A DNA stretch of 64,000 nt from an uncultured Clostridium sp. GTDB taxonomy: Bacteria > Bacillota_I > Bacilli_A > RF39 > UBA660. Location of the stretch: positions 1 to 64,000 of the forward strand of contig CANEGO010000003.1 of assembly GCA_947427095.1 (NCBI GenBank), written 5' to 3'. Shown one piece after another: positions 26,166-35,091 of this stretch. Positions within the stretch are counted from its first letter, which is position 1, and every line of letters starts with the position of its first letter. A program made the translations under genes and the position numbers. The notes below the pieces were generated by a model. It ran no database searches. It worked only from the letters and a program-made list of their open reading frames with translations, and was not told where the DNA came from.

Positions 26166-27793
26166 ATACAGCATTAGAAGAAATAAAACTTTGTATAGAA
26201 GCAAATGAAAACTTTTGTTTAGATGCGGGAGCAGGCTCTGGAAAGACTCATACTTTAGTTGCTACTATTAATCATTTGAAAAACATAAATCCAGATGCAA
26301 AAATAGTTTGCATAACATATACCAATAATGCAAAAAATGAAATTCTTTCTAGATTAAATGATGCTAATAATGTAATAGTTTCAACTATTCATGATTTTAT
26401 TTGGAAAAATATCTGCAAATTTCAAGCTCCATTAAGAGCAGAAGTAAACAAATATATAACAGAAAAGATTCAAAAGTATGAAATAGAAAATAATGAAGTT
26501 AAATTGGAAAAATATAGGAATGCAGATTTAACGTTACCAATAACATATAGGGATTATGAGAGTTTATCTAACGGAGTGATTTCACATGATACACTATTAA
26601 ACATTTTTAACTTATTTTTAACCAATAAGCAATATTGTAATGTTCTATTTTCATCTTTTAACTATATTTTTATTGATGAATACCAAGATACACATAAAAT
26701 TATATTTTATAATTTTTTAAGAGCATTTCAAGAATACAAACAAAACTCAAATAATATTTTAATGGGGTTATTTGGTGACACGATGCAAAATATATATCAT
26801 ATCGGTATAGGAGAAATTCAAGAAGAATTTAAAGATAAATTTAAGTACATAAAAAAAGAAGAGAATTATAGATCATGCCGTGAAATAATTGATTTAAATA
26901 ACAGCTTGCGTACGGATTTAATACAAGTATGTAAAAATAATGATATAGAAAAAAATGAAATTAAATTTATTTATAATATAAGTGAAGATAAATATTTAAA
27001 ACAATGTGAGCAATATAATGATTTTGAAAAGTTACATTTGACACATAGATATATTGCTGATGAAATAGGATTTCCCAATATTTTTAATGTTTATAATCAA
27101 AGATATGGTAATAATACATCTAATATAATAAAAAATGCAGAGGAGCGATTTTTAAGATATATTTGCAATGAAATTATGCCTTCAATACATGAAATTAAAA
27201 ATAATGTGTCTAACGAAATTATTAAAAATATTAATAAAAATTATATTAACTTTGAAATATTAAATGATATAAAAGAACAATTAAATAAAGTTATATCTGA
27301 AATGGCAGAAATTAACATTCAAACTTTTTTAGAAAAGGTTTTTTCATTAGATATTTTCTCTAATTTAAATTATTTAAAACTGTGCAAATCATATGAAGAA
27401 TCGGATGATATTGATTTTCTTTCTATGATTACTGAAATTAAAGCTATAGAATTTTACAATTATTACTTGCAATATTCTGAAGAAACTTTATTACAAACAA
27501 TGCATGGAACAAAAGGAAATGAATTTAATGATGTTATGATAAATATTAATGAAAATACAACATGGAATTGGTATAATTTTTCTAAACTATTTAAAAATCA
27601 AGTAATGAAAGATACTGTTAAAATTAGAACAGAAAAATTATTATATGTTTCATGCACAAGAGCACAAAATTCGTTAATAATTAATTATATTGTTGAGGAA
27701 AATAGTTCAAAGTCTGAATCTGCAATTTCTTTAATGAGAAGTAATGTAAAAAGAATATGGGGAGATAAAATAGACTTTGTTATTTATGAATAA
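26150..27793 (+). CDS. gajB: GajB-like UvrD-family helicase (Gabija)
   Basis: 547 residues; the ATG at 26150 has GGAGG upstream and lies inside the end of gajA, so translation is coupled. Superfamily 1 motifs in order: LDAGAGSGKTHTLVAT (I), VCITYTNNAKNEI (Ia), FIDEYQDTHK (II), LFGDTMQNIY (III), KEENYRSCREI (IV), TMHGTKGNEF (V) and LLYVSCTRAQNSL (VI). Slightly longer than the founding GajB. With gajA it forms a complete two-gene Gabija system. Confidence 0.9.
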   Translation: MVSEINTALEEIKLCIEANENFCLDAGAGSGKTHTLVATINHLKNINPDAKIVCITYTNNAKNEILSRLNDANNVIVSTIHDFIWKNICKFQAPLRAEVNKYITEKIQKYEIENNEVKLEKYRNADLTLPITYRDYESLSNGVISHDTLLNIFNLFLTNKQYCNVLFSSFNYIFIDEYQDTHKIIFYNFLRAFQEYKQNSNNILMGLFGDTMQNIYHIGIGEIQEEFKDKFKYIKKEENYRSCREIIDLNNSLRTDLIQVCKNNDIEKNEIKFIYNISEDKYLKQCEQYNDFEKLHLTHRYIADEIGFPNIFNVYNQRYGNNTSNIIKNAEERFLRYICNEIMPSIHEIKNNVSNEIIKNINKNYINFEILNDIKEQLNKVISEMAEINIQTFLEKVFSLDIFSNLNYLKLCKSYEESDDIDFLSMITEIKAIEFYNYYLQYSEETLLQTMHGTKGNEFNDVMININENTTWNWYNFSKLFKNQVMKDTVKIRTEKLLYVSCTRAQNSLIINYIVEENSSKSESAISLMRSNVKRIWGDKIDFVIYE

Positions 27794-27885
27794 TCTGAAA
27801 GTATAACGAGAACAAATTATATAGACTTAAAAGAACTAATTAGGTTCTTTTTTTTCGTAAGAAAAATTTTAAAAATTGTAATTTC

Positions 27886-27938
27886 TTGATACGCAGGTCA
27901 ACTTTTATGCTATAATTAATATAGACGCAGGTCAACTT
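27886..27938 (+). promoter_or_regulatory. R-M operon promoter with duplicated 14-bp box
   Basis: TATAAT at 27911-27916, with a -35-like TTGATA at 27886-27891. The 14-bp sequence ACGCAGGTCAACTT occurs twice in the same orientation, at 27891-27904 (on the -35 side) and 27925-27938 (just before the Shine-Dalgarno), flanking the -10 box. This suggests an operator for a protein of the system, possibly a methyltransferase. Confidence 0.65.
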
Positions 27939-27949
27939 AGGAGGTATTT

Positions 27950-29047
27950 ATGTTAAAACTAGCAACGGCTTTCAGTGGTATTGGTGCCATTGAACAAGCC
28001 TTAAAAAGACTAACCATTGAGTATCAAATCGAATTTGCATGTGATAATGGTGATGTTGAAATAGATATTGATCATGATCAAGAACTTAAAAAAATAAAAA
28101 AAATGAAGACTATTGAAGATAAAAGACTATATGTAGAAAAATTATATAAAACTTTATCAAGAAAAACTAATTTTGTAGAACAAGCATATAAAGCCAATTA
28201 CAAAGTTGAAAATGATAACTTTTTTTATGATGTAAAACTACTAGATGGAACAGATTTTAGAAATAAAATTGATTTATTTGTAGGTGGGAGTCCATGTCAA
28301 AGTTTTTCAATTGCTGGTGCACGTGGCGGATTTGAAGACGCAAGAGGAACATTATTTTACGAATACTGCAGATTAGTAAATGAAATTCAACCTAAAATAT
28401 TTATTTATGAAAACGTATATGGAGTTTTAACTCATGACAAAGGAAATACATGGAAAGTAATGCAAAATAGTTTTGATTCCCTAGGTTATCATTACCAATG
28501 GAAAATATTAGATGCAAAAGATTATGGAATTCCACAGGGAAGAAGAAGATTATATGTAGTAGGTTTTAAAGATAAAAAAGAGTATGAAAAGTTTAAATTT
28601 CCAGAACCTATTGAACTAAAATATACTATGCAAGATTTTTTAGTTGAAAATACTAAAGAAGGTAATGTAATTAATAAAAATGGTAAATTAATTATTACTG
28701 AAAAGATAGGCGAAGAACCAGAAGAAAAATATTATTTATCAGAAAAATTAAAAAAGTATGTTTTAAGCCCAGGAACGAAAAATTTTATGCATGCAGATGC
28801 CAAGATTGATTTACCTATAGCAAGAGCTTTATTATCTACACAAGGGAACTCACATCGTGCAAGTGTAAATAATTATGTAACTACTAACGGTAGAATAAGA
28901 GCATTGACAGTTAGAGAAACTTATAGATTAATGGGATTTCCCGATGATTTTAAAATAGTTGTATCTAAAGCACAAGCCTTAAAGCAAAGTGGCAATTCAA
29001 TTGTTGTAGATGTTTTAGTAGCAATTTTAAAGGAAATTTATAAATAG
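27950..29047 (+). CDS. DNA cytosine-5 methyltransferase 1
   Basis: 365 residues; AGGAGG is 6 bp before the ATG. C5-MTase motifs: I ATAFSGIGAIEQAL, IV GGSPCQSFSIAG with the catalytic Cys, VI IYENVYGVL, VIII IPQGRRRLYVVGF and X QSGNSIVVDVLV. An unusual segment (about 40-85) sits between motifs I and IV. The target-recognition region is about 220-300. Followed 8 bp later by a second, divergent m5C methyltransferase, so each probably methylates one strand of a non-palindromic site. Confidence 0.93.
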   Translation: MLKLATAFSGIGAIEQALKRLTIEYQIEFACDNGDVEIDIDHDQELKKIKKMKTIEDKRLYVEKLYKTLSRKTNFVEQAYKANYKVENDNFFYDVKLLDGTDFRNKIDLFVGGSPCQSFSIAGARGGFEDARGTLFYEYCRLVNEIQPKIFIYENVYGVLTHDKGNTWKVMQNSFDSLGYHYQWKILDAKDYGIPQGRRRLYVVGFKDKKEYEKFKFPEPIELKYTMQDFLVENTKEGNVINKNGKLIITEKIGEEPEEKYYLSEKLKKYVLSPGTKNFMHADAKIDLPIARALLSTQGNSHRASVNNYVTTNGRIRALTVRETYRLMGFPDDFKIVVSKAQALKQSGNSIVVDVLVAILKEIYK

Positions 29048-29055
29048 GAGGAAAT

Positions 29056-30042
29056 ATGGAAAGAATTAAACATAAAAATCATAAATATAAAACTATAAGT
29101 TTGTTTGCAGGAATTGGTGGTTTTGATTTAGGTTTTTCAAATGCTGGATTTGATATGATTTGGGCAAATGACTTTGATAAGTATTGCGTTCAGACATTTA
29201 AAGAAAATATTAGTGATAATATTGTTTTAGGAGATATTAATGAACACTTAGATGATATCCCTAAGCATGATGTTTTGGTTGGTGGCTTTCCTTGTCAACC
29301 ATTCTCGACGCTTGGTAAATTAAAAGGATTTGACGATGACAGAGGTACAATGTTTTTCACTATAAAAGAAATTATTAAAAAACATGATACAAAAGTAGTT
29401 GTTTTAGAAAATGTAAAAAATATAATTAATCATGATAATGGGAAGACATTTAAAAAAATTAAAAAAGATTTAGAAGAATTGGGATATTATGTAAATTTCA
29501 AGGTTTTAAATTCTGCTGATTTTGGTATTCCACAAAGAAGAAATCGTGTTTATATAGTAGCATTTAATAAAAAGTATTTTAATGATAAAGATTTTGAATA
29601 TCCAGAACCTATTAAGCTTACTTTAAAAGCACAAGATTTATTAGATAAAGAAGTAGAAGAAAAATACTTTATAAGTACCAATATGATAGGGACCATTTTA
29701 GGAAAAGGTACAAAAGGGTATATTGTAAAACCAACAATTGACCAAGAAATTTGTAAAACTTTGACTGCTACGATGCATAAGATGCATAGGGCAAGCCAAG
29801 ACAATTATTATACTGATATAGAAAATCATAAAAAATATTGTAAAAAAAATAAAACCAATATTAGAAAATTAACTCCAAACGAATGTAGAAAAATTCAAGG
29901 ATTTCCAAGCGATTGGAAGCAAGTTGTTTCAGATACTCAAGCTTATAAACAATTTGGCAATGCAGTAACTGTTGATGTTGTATATGCAGTTGCAAAAAAT
30001 GTTTATAAGCATATAGAAGAAAATAAAAAAGGAGAGTGGTAA
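29056..30042 (+). CDS. DNA cytosine-5 methyltransferase 2
   Basis: 328 residues; AGGAGG upstream. Motifs: I SLFAGIGGFDLGFSNAGF, ANDFD, IV GGFPCQPFSTLG with catalytic Cys, VI VLENVKN, VIII IPQRRNRVYIVAF, X QFGNAVTVDVVYAVAK. Closer to the Dcm/HpaII type than its neighbour. The nuclease gene starts 1 bp after its stop. Confidence 0.94.
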   Translation: MERIKHKNHKYKTISLFAGIGGFDLGFSNAGFDMIWANDFDKYCVQTFKENISDNIVLGDINEHLDDIPKHDVLVGGFPCQPFSTLGKLKGFDDDRGTMFFTIKEIIKKHDTKVVVLENVKNIINHDNGKTFKKIKKDLEELGYYVNFKVLNSADFGIPQRRNRVYIVAFNKKYFNDKDFEYPEPIKLTLKAQDLLDKEVEEKYFISTNMIGTILGKGTKGYIVKPTIDQEICKTLTATMHKMHRASQDNYYTDIENHKKYCKKNKTNIRKLTPNECRKIQGFPSDWKQVVSDTQAYKQFGNAVTVDVVYAVAKNVYKHIEENKKGEW

Positions 30043-30043
30043 A

Positions 30044-31318
30044 ATGGCAGCAAGAAATATAGTAGTTGAAGATTACTTAAAAATCAAAGAGTATTTATCA
30101 GATAAATCAGCATCTATTATTAAATTTATGGAAGATAATCCATTTTGTGATTATATGCTTATATCAAAACATTTAACTCATTCTGATTTAACTAATTCTG
30201 GAAAAAGAAATGGTATGGGAGAAACTCTTGATAGAAATTTATTATATTATTTAACAGTAGAGGAAATGGAAGAAACAGAACGTGTTAATAATAAACCTTT
30301 TGAATCTGCTAAACAATCTAATATTTTTGTTCCATCAGAATTTTATAAATTTCTAGAAATGCCCGAATTAACAAGAAGAGAAGGTGCTCAAACAACACAA
30401 CATGATCATCCTATTGTTAATGATTATGCAAATGTATATTTAGTAAATGATACATTAAAATATTTTAATATAGAATTTACCAAAATGGTTTTTGAAAAAT
30501 TAAACAAAACATCCGGTTGGGATTATGAAAAATATAAAGTGGAGCTTTCAGATGACGAGTTTACAAATATTCAACTAACTCATGCTATTCACGGTATAGG
30601 TACGAAAGAAGATGAAGTATTTCACAAACTTAGAAGATCTATGTTTAAAAACGATACTATAAATTTATTACTTGTTAAAGATAATGAAAAAAATATTAAA
30701 TATGTATTTATTTTATTAGAAAAAAATCCAAAATTTTATACAATTATTGGAGAAAGTAATGAATTGTGGGAAAAATATTTAGAACAAAATAACAAACAAG
30801 AAATATTTGAGTTACTAAAAAAAGATAATTTAAGTGCTGGTGAAGTTGTTAAAACTAGAAAAAATCAAAGTAAGTGGAGAAGGCTACTTGCTGAAGAAAT
30901 GATGAACTTTACATCAACTCCAGAAGAAATTTTTTGCCCATTGACATACATTACAACAAATTTTAATAGCGCTGGAACATTATTTAGAGCTTCACATATA
31001 AAAGAATTTGCTAATTGTGATATTGATGAAGCTTTTGATATAAATAATGGAATTATAATGGTTGCTAATGCAGACGCATTATTTGATAAGCATTTAATTA
31101 CAATTGATGATGATGGTGAAATTATCTTTTCTTTCTTAATTGATAATGATCAAAAGTTAAAGAATAATTTGAGATTAACGGATAGAGTATTTAAAAATAT
31201 TTTAACTCCGGAAAGAAAAAAATATTTGGAATATCATAGAGAAGTATTTGATACTATGGAAGTTGCAAGAAAAATGGGGATAATTGATATTGATAGTAGC
31301 GAAGAAAATGTTTTATAA
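30044..31318 (+). CDS. HNH restriction endonuclease
   Basis: 424 residues; AAAGGAGAGTGG precedes the ATG. The N-terminal 270 residues have no clear family and probably hold DNA recognition. The C-terminal HNH_2-type domain (about 305-385) shows CPLTYITTNF, LFRASHIKEFANC, INNGIIMVANADALFD and HLITIDDDGEI, i.e. the His-Asn-His metal finger. Position directly behind two m5C methyltransferases makes it the cognate nuclease of a type II system. Confidence 0.85.
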   Translation: MAARNIVVEDYLKIKEYLSDKSASIIKFMEDNPFCDYMLISKHLTHSDLTNSGKRNGMGETLDRNLLYYLTVEEMEETERVNNKPFESAKQSNIFVPSEFYKFLEMPELTRREGAQTTQHDHPIVNDYANVYLVNDTLKYFNIEFTKMVFEKLNKTSGWDYEKYKVELSDDEFTNIQLTHAIHGIGTKEDEVFHKLRRSMFKNDTINLLLVKDNEKNIKYVFILLEKNPKFYTIIGESNELWEKYLEQNNKQEIFELLKKDNLSAGEVVKTRKNQSKWRRLLAEEMMNFTSTPEEIFCPLTYITTNFNSAGTLFRASHIKEFANCDIDEAFDINNGIIMVANADALFDKHLITIDDDGEIIFSFLIDNDQKLKNNLRLTDRVFKNILTPERKKYLEYHREVFDTMEVARKMGIIDIDSSEENVL

Positions 31319-31368
31319 ACAAAAATAAAATAAAAAGAAATAAAATGAAATAGTATAAAATTAAATTG

Positions 31369-31447
31369 TTGACTTAAAAATTATGGGTGATACAATATAG
31401 TAAAATTGCGATATTTATATCTAGGGAGCTTATGGCTCTCTTTTTTG
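31369..31447 (+). ncRNA. Candidate small RNA or leader
   Basis: A near-consensus promoter (TTGACT-16-TACAAT) is followed about 25 bp later by GGGAGC-TTATG-GCTCTC and T6. The expected transcript would be only about 45 nt and contains no ORF. Confidence 0.4.
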
Positions 31448-31630
31448 TTGCAATAAAGGAGGTGATAAAAAAATAATAATCCTACATAAATAATGAAAAA
31501 TTAATATTTAGGATGATAAATGAAGTTTTAAATTTGTTAAAAATAAAGGGTTGTATATAGTAATCATCCTATATATCAACCTACATAGTAGGAGCAATTT
31601 TGTAAGTGCAAAATCAGTTTGACACCATAA

Positions 31631-31658
31631 AGAAGTCTTGCTTTATAAGGCTTCTTTT
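31631..31658 (+). terminator. Intrinsic terminator
   Basis: AGAAGTCTTG and AAGGCTTCT form a stem followed by T4. Confidence 0.65.
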
Positions 31659-31744
31659 TATGTTGCGGGGTCATCATCTTATCCTACTTTTTTATATATT
31701 ACTAAAATTATAGCTTTATCATCCTACAAGAAAGGAGGAATATA

Positions 31745-32041
31745 ATGGATAATAATAAGTATGTTAAAATACCAGTTAGTGTTTTAATGGATAAAAGTAT
31801 TTGTGCTAATGCTAAATTATTATATGGTGTAATAATAGTATTGTCTTATATAAGAAACTATTGTTTTGCAGATAATGCTTATTTAGCAGAAACATTAAAT
31901 ACTACTAGAAGAACAATAACTAGATTAATTAAAGAATTAAAAGATAATGATTATATCTATATTACAAATGATAAACATAAAAGAAAAATATATATTAAAG
32001 ATGTACCAACATCATCCATAAATGTAGAAGATTTATTCTAA
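31745..32041 (+). CDS. Helix-turn-helix protein (HTH_36, Rep-like)
   Basis: 98 residues; AAAGGAGG precedes. A winged-helix of HTH_36/RepA-N-terminal style: YVKIPVSVLMDKSI, AKLLYGVIIVLS, CFADNAYLAETLNTTRRTIT, RLIKELKDNDYIYI. Such domains open replication initiators and plasmid regulators; here only the DNA-binding domain is present. It is flanked by ATCATCCTA motifs, its likely binding sites. A terminator hairpin overlaps its end. Confidence 0.7.
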   Translation: MDNNKYVKIPVSVLMDKSICANAKLLYGVIIVLSYIRNYCFADNAYLAETLNTTRRTITRLIKELKDNDYIYITNDKHKRKIYIKDVPTSSINVEDLF

Positions 32042-32060
32042 TAATATGGATGATTTTTTT
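32011..32060 (+). terminator. Terminator overlapping the end of the HTH gene
   Basis: ATCATCCATA (32011-32020) pairs with TATGGATGAT (about 32044-32053), followed by T7. Confidence 0.55.
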
Positions 32061-32168
32061 GTTTGGTTAGGATGATAGCATCTAATATATATAATAAATA
32101 TAAAATAATTAATAATAAAATTTATAATATTTAAATTTTTTTAATATTTAAAAGAAAGGAGAAATTAT

Positions 32169-32309
32169 ATGAAAAAATTTAATGTATATTTGCCATTCGA
32201 ACTTTTTGAAAGAGTAAAGCTATTGGCTAAAACATATAACAAGTCTATTACAAAAATGATGGTTGAATTAATAGAAATTGGTTATATAAAAATGTTAGAA
32301 AACAAATAA
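32169..32309 (+). CDS. Small ribbon-helix-helix-like protein
   Basis: 46 residues, not in a larger ORF: MKKFNVYLPFELFERVKLLA then KTYNKSITKMMVELIEIGY. The pattern strand (FNVYLP) - helix - Ser/Thr turn - helix is that of an RHH/Arc-type repressor. AGAAAGGAG lies 8 bp before the ATG. Likely a regulator within the element. Confidence 0.6.
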   Translation: MKKFNVYLPFELFERVKLLAKTYNKSITKMMVELIEIGYIKMLENK

Positions 32310-32349
32310 TATTAAATTATTAATTTTATTTTAGAATAGGAGGGATTAT

Positions 32350-32433
32350 ATGTATGAAAAAATATCTAAATATAAAATAAAAAACATAAATTTATATAGG
32401 TGGGATATATATGGAGGAAACCTATATAAATAA
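32350..32433 (+). CDS. Possible short peptide ORF
   Basis: 27 codons (MYEKISKYKIKNINLYRW...) with AGGAGGG a few bases upstream. It overlaps the next small ORF, which could be translationally coupled. No family. Confidence 0.35.
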   Translation: MYEKISKYKIKNINLYRWDIYGGNLYK

Positions 32434-32506
32434 AATTACATTTAAAGATCTTATTTTAAAGTATCTTATTGAGGAAATATTAAAAGAAAAAGGAGACTCT
32501 AAATAA
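32411..32506 (+). CDS. Small ORF upstream of the recombinase
   Basis: 31 codons (MEETYINKITFKDLILKYLI then EEILKEKGDSK) with TAGGTGGG upstream. Short charged helices just before serine recombinase genes are common in Firmicute elements; function unknown. Confidence 0.45.
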   Translation: MEETYINKITFKDLILKYLIEEILKEKGDSK

Positions 32507-32584
32507 TGATTTGCATCTTTTCATTAATGATGGTATCATCGAGTCGTCTTAATAATCAATTAAGTAAGTTAAAAGGAGGTAATG

Positions 32585-34246
32585 ATGTATAATACTTACT
32601 TAAATAATATAGATTTCAGAGTAGGAATCTATATAAGATTATCTCAAGAAGATAAAGACAAAAAATATGAATCTGATAGTGAAAGTGTAATAAATCAAAA
32701 AGAATTATTAAGGAGTTATGTTAAGAATAATAATTTTAATTTAGTTAAGGAATATGTTGACGATGGTTTTTCTGGAACTGATTTTGATAGACCAGCATTT
32801 AAAGAAATGTTAGAAGATATAAAAAATAAGAAAATAAATTGCGTGATAGTTAAAGATTTATCAAGATTTGGTAGAGATCATGTTATGACTGGTTATTATA
32901 CTGAAACATTTTTTCCAGAGAATAATATTAGATTTATTTCTATATCTGAATCAGTAGATACTTTTAAAGAACAAGCTAGTAATGATTCATCTACTTTTAT
33001 AATTGCTTGTAATGATTATTATAGTAAACAAAATTCAGTTAAAATTAGAGCAGTATTAAATCAAAAAAGATTAAATGGAAAGTTTGTTGGAAGTTTACCT
33101 AGTTTTGGTTATATGAGAGATCCAGAAGATAAAGGGCATTTAATACCTAACCCAGAAACTGATTGGATAGTTAAAGAAATATTTAAATTAAGAGCTAACG
33201 GAGTTGGACCTACTGAAATTGCAAATAAATTAAATGAAATGAAAGTGCCAACTCCAAGTGGCTATAAAAAGACTTCTTACTCATCACAACTTATTGATAG
33301 AGATACTTGGAATATAACAACAGTTAAAAAAATATTATCAAATAGAATCTATACTGGTGATATGGTACAACATGTTCAAACTAAAGTTAATTATAAATCA
33401 AAGAAGAAAATAACTCTTGATGAAAAGTTATGGACTATAGTAGAAAATACACATGAAGCATTAGTAGATAGAGAAACTTTTAATTATGTTAATATTTTAA
33501 GAAAAAGAAAAACTAGAAATTATGAAATAAAAACAAAGAGGGAAAAAAGATTATTAGAAGGTAAATTATTTTGTAAGGAATGTGGTAACAGACTAACAGT
33601 ACTTTATAGAAGAAATCAAGATTATTGGTCTATTAATTGTAACAGATATTCAAGAGATCCAGTAAGAGGTAGATGTTATTCACATTTCTTTCCTTACAAT
33701 TATTTAGAAAAACAAATATTAGATAAAATTAATAATGTTGTATCTAAATTAATTAATGGACTAGATTTAGAAGAATTAAATAATGAAATAACAAAGAATA
33801 TTCATAGAGAAAAAGAAAATATAGATGAAGTTATTAAAAGTTTAAAAGTTGAAAAAGAAAAGATTACCAATAAAATAACTATGTTATATAACGATAGGTG
33901 TGATGGGGTAATATCTGCTAACGTTTATAAAGAATTAGCTAGTCCGTATGAATTAAAACTAAAACAAATTGTTGAAAAAATAGATGAAGAAGAATTAAAA
34001 AAATATACTTCTAAAAATAATCAAAGTATATTACCAAACTACATTAAAAAGATTAAAGAATTGTTAGATTTGAACAAACCTAAAAGAGAGTTAATAGAAG
34101 CTTTAATAGATAAGATAGTAATAGATAAAGATAGGAATATTACTATTAAATTTAAATATGATGTTATATTTCAAATAGATTTTACTTATGCAGAAGAAAA
34201 TAAAGTAAGAAATCCTTATGGCAGAATTGGTAAAAAGAAAGATTAA
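32585..34246 (+). CDS. Large serine recombinase (integrase/excisionase of the 12-kb element)
   Basis: 553 residues; ATG at 32585 preferred because AAGGAGG is 5 bp upstream (the ATG at 32582 is only 2 bp away). Resolvase domain: VGIYIRLSQEDKD with catalytic Ser, DGFSGTDFDRPAF, VKDLSRFGRDHV. Recombinase domain (about 160-290), zinc-ribbon FCKECGNRLT...GRCYSH and a C-terminal coiled coil (about 400-480). TndX/TnpX-like. It explains the GG-centred ends of the element. Confidence 0.93.
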   Translation: MYNTYLNNIDFRVGIYIRLSQEDKDKKYESDSESVINQKELLRSYVKNNNFNLVKEYVDDGFSGTDFDRPAFKEMLEDIKNKKINCVIVKDLSRFGRDHVMTGYYTETFFPENNIRFISISESVDTFKEQASNDSSTFIIACNDYYSKQNSVKIRAVLNQKRLNGKFVGSLPSFGYMRDPEDKGHLIPNPETDWIVKEIFKLRANGVGPTEIANKLNEMKVPTPSGYKKTSYSSQLIDRDTWNITTVKKILSNRIYTGDMVQHVQTKVNYKSKKKITLDEKLWTIVENTHEALVDRETFNYVNILRKRKTRNYEIKTKREKRLLEGKLFCKECGNRLTVLYRRNQDYWSINCNRYSRDPVRGRCYSHFFPYNYLEKQILDKINNVVSKLINGLDLEELNNEITKNIHREKENIDEVIKSLKVEKEKITNKITMLYNDRCDGVISANVYKELASPYELKLKQIVEKIDEEELKKYTSKNNQSILPNYIKKIKELLDLNKPKRELIEALIDKIVIDKDRNITIKFKYDVIFQIDFTYAEENKVRNPYGRIGKKKD

Positions 34247-34280
34247 TGTTATAATAGTTAGTCATAAGGAGTGATTACTT

Positions 34281-34999
34281 GTGATGGAAAGTATAAAAGA
34301 TATATTGAAAGATTTAACCTCAGAACATGTTGCGTTGATTTCTGTAATGGTAACCATATTATTATTTATTTTTGGAAGATTTAATGAATTAAAATTTAAA
34401 AAACATGAGTTGAAAAAAGAAAAGTATTTTCAATTCATAGATATGCTTAAAGAAATATATTTAAAGGAAGGGAAAATAGAATTAAATAAAGCCCAAAAGA
34501 CTAAATTTTTTGATTTCGGTTCAACAATATTTATTTATGGTTCAAAAAAAATGTATAAAAAATATTGCTTCTTTAGAGAATGTAGTTGTGATTTTGTAAA
34601 AAAACAAGGTTCTATTATGATGGAATAGCATTATTTTTAGTAGCTGATATGCTTAACCAAATAAGAAAAGAAATTGGTATGTATAATTTTGAAATACCGT
34701 TGAATTATAAGTCTATTGCGTTTTATGCAAATGATATTTATTTAAATCCAAAAATAAATTTAAAATGGTGGGATAATAAATTAAGAGTATTTTTAATAAA
34801 ATTTGAATTATTTTTGTATAAGATTATAGAACTCGTTCCACTAAGGATAATTTATTGTATCATATCATTACCTTTTAAAATGATTGTAGTAATGTTTAAA
34901 TGTTTAATTCAAATTCCTTTAGGGAAAATGCTAATAAAACTAGGTTTGGATAAAAAAATAGAAGAATTAAATGATAAATTAAATAATAAAAGTAATTAA
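34281..34999 (+). pseudogene. Membrane protein gene with one frameshift in an A7 run
   Basis: Two frames, 34281-34628 and to 34999, form one gene if one base is added in the A7 run at 34598-34604: the join then reads CDFVKK-TRFYYDGIALFLVA. The first part has one membrane helix (about 17-33) and a basic helix; the second part has two hydrophobic segments near the C-terminus. No family is recognised. It is cargo of the element; the shift could be decay, slippage-based phase variation or a sequencing error. Confidence 0.6.
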
Positions 35000-35091
35000 T
35001 ACAAACGATACTTATGTGACGATATATAGTTAATTAGATATTGCAACAAATAATATTAAAAGGAAAATAATAAAAAAAGAAAGGTTATATT

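Larger units (their letters stand above)
31319..31744 (+). other. Control region with small-RNA candidate, terminators and ATCATCCTA motifs
   Basis: 426 bp without a gene. It holds a promoter (TTGACT 31369-31374, 16-bp spacer, TACAAT 31391-31396), a terminator at 31420-31447, another at 31631-31658, and repeated ATCATCCTA or its complement at 31509-31517, 31563-31571 and 31718-31726, with near matches at 31479, 31575 and 31681. It resembles a replication or copy-control region upstream of a Rep-like HTH gene. Confidence 0.5.

Noticed and set aside
31479-32076. CRISPR array from the ATCATCCTA repeats
   Set aside because: Repeats are 9 bp, in both orientations and at irregular spacing; no cas genes nearby.
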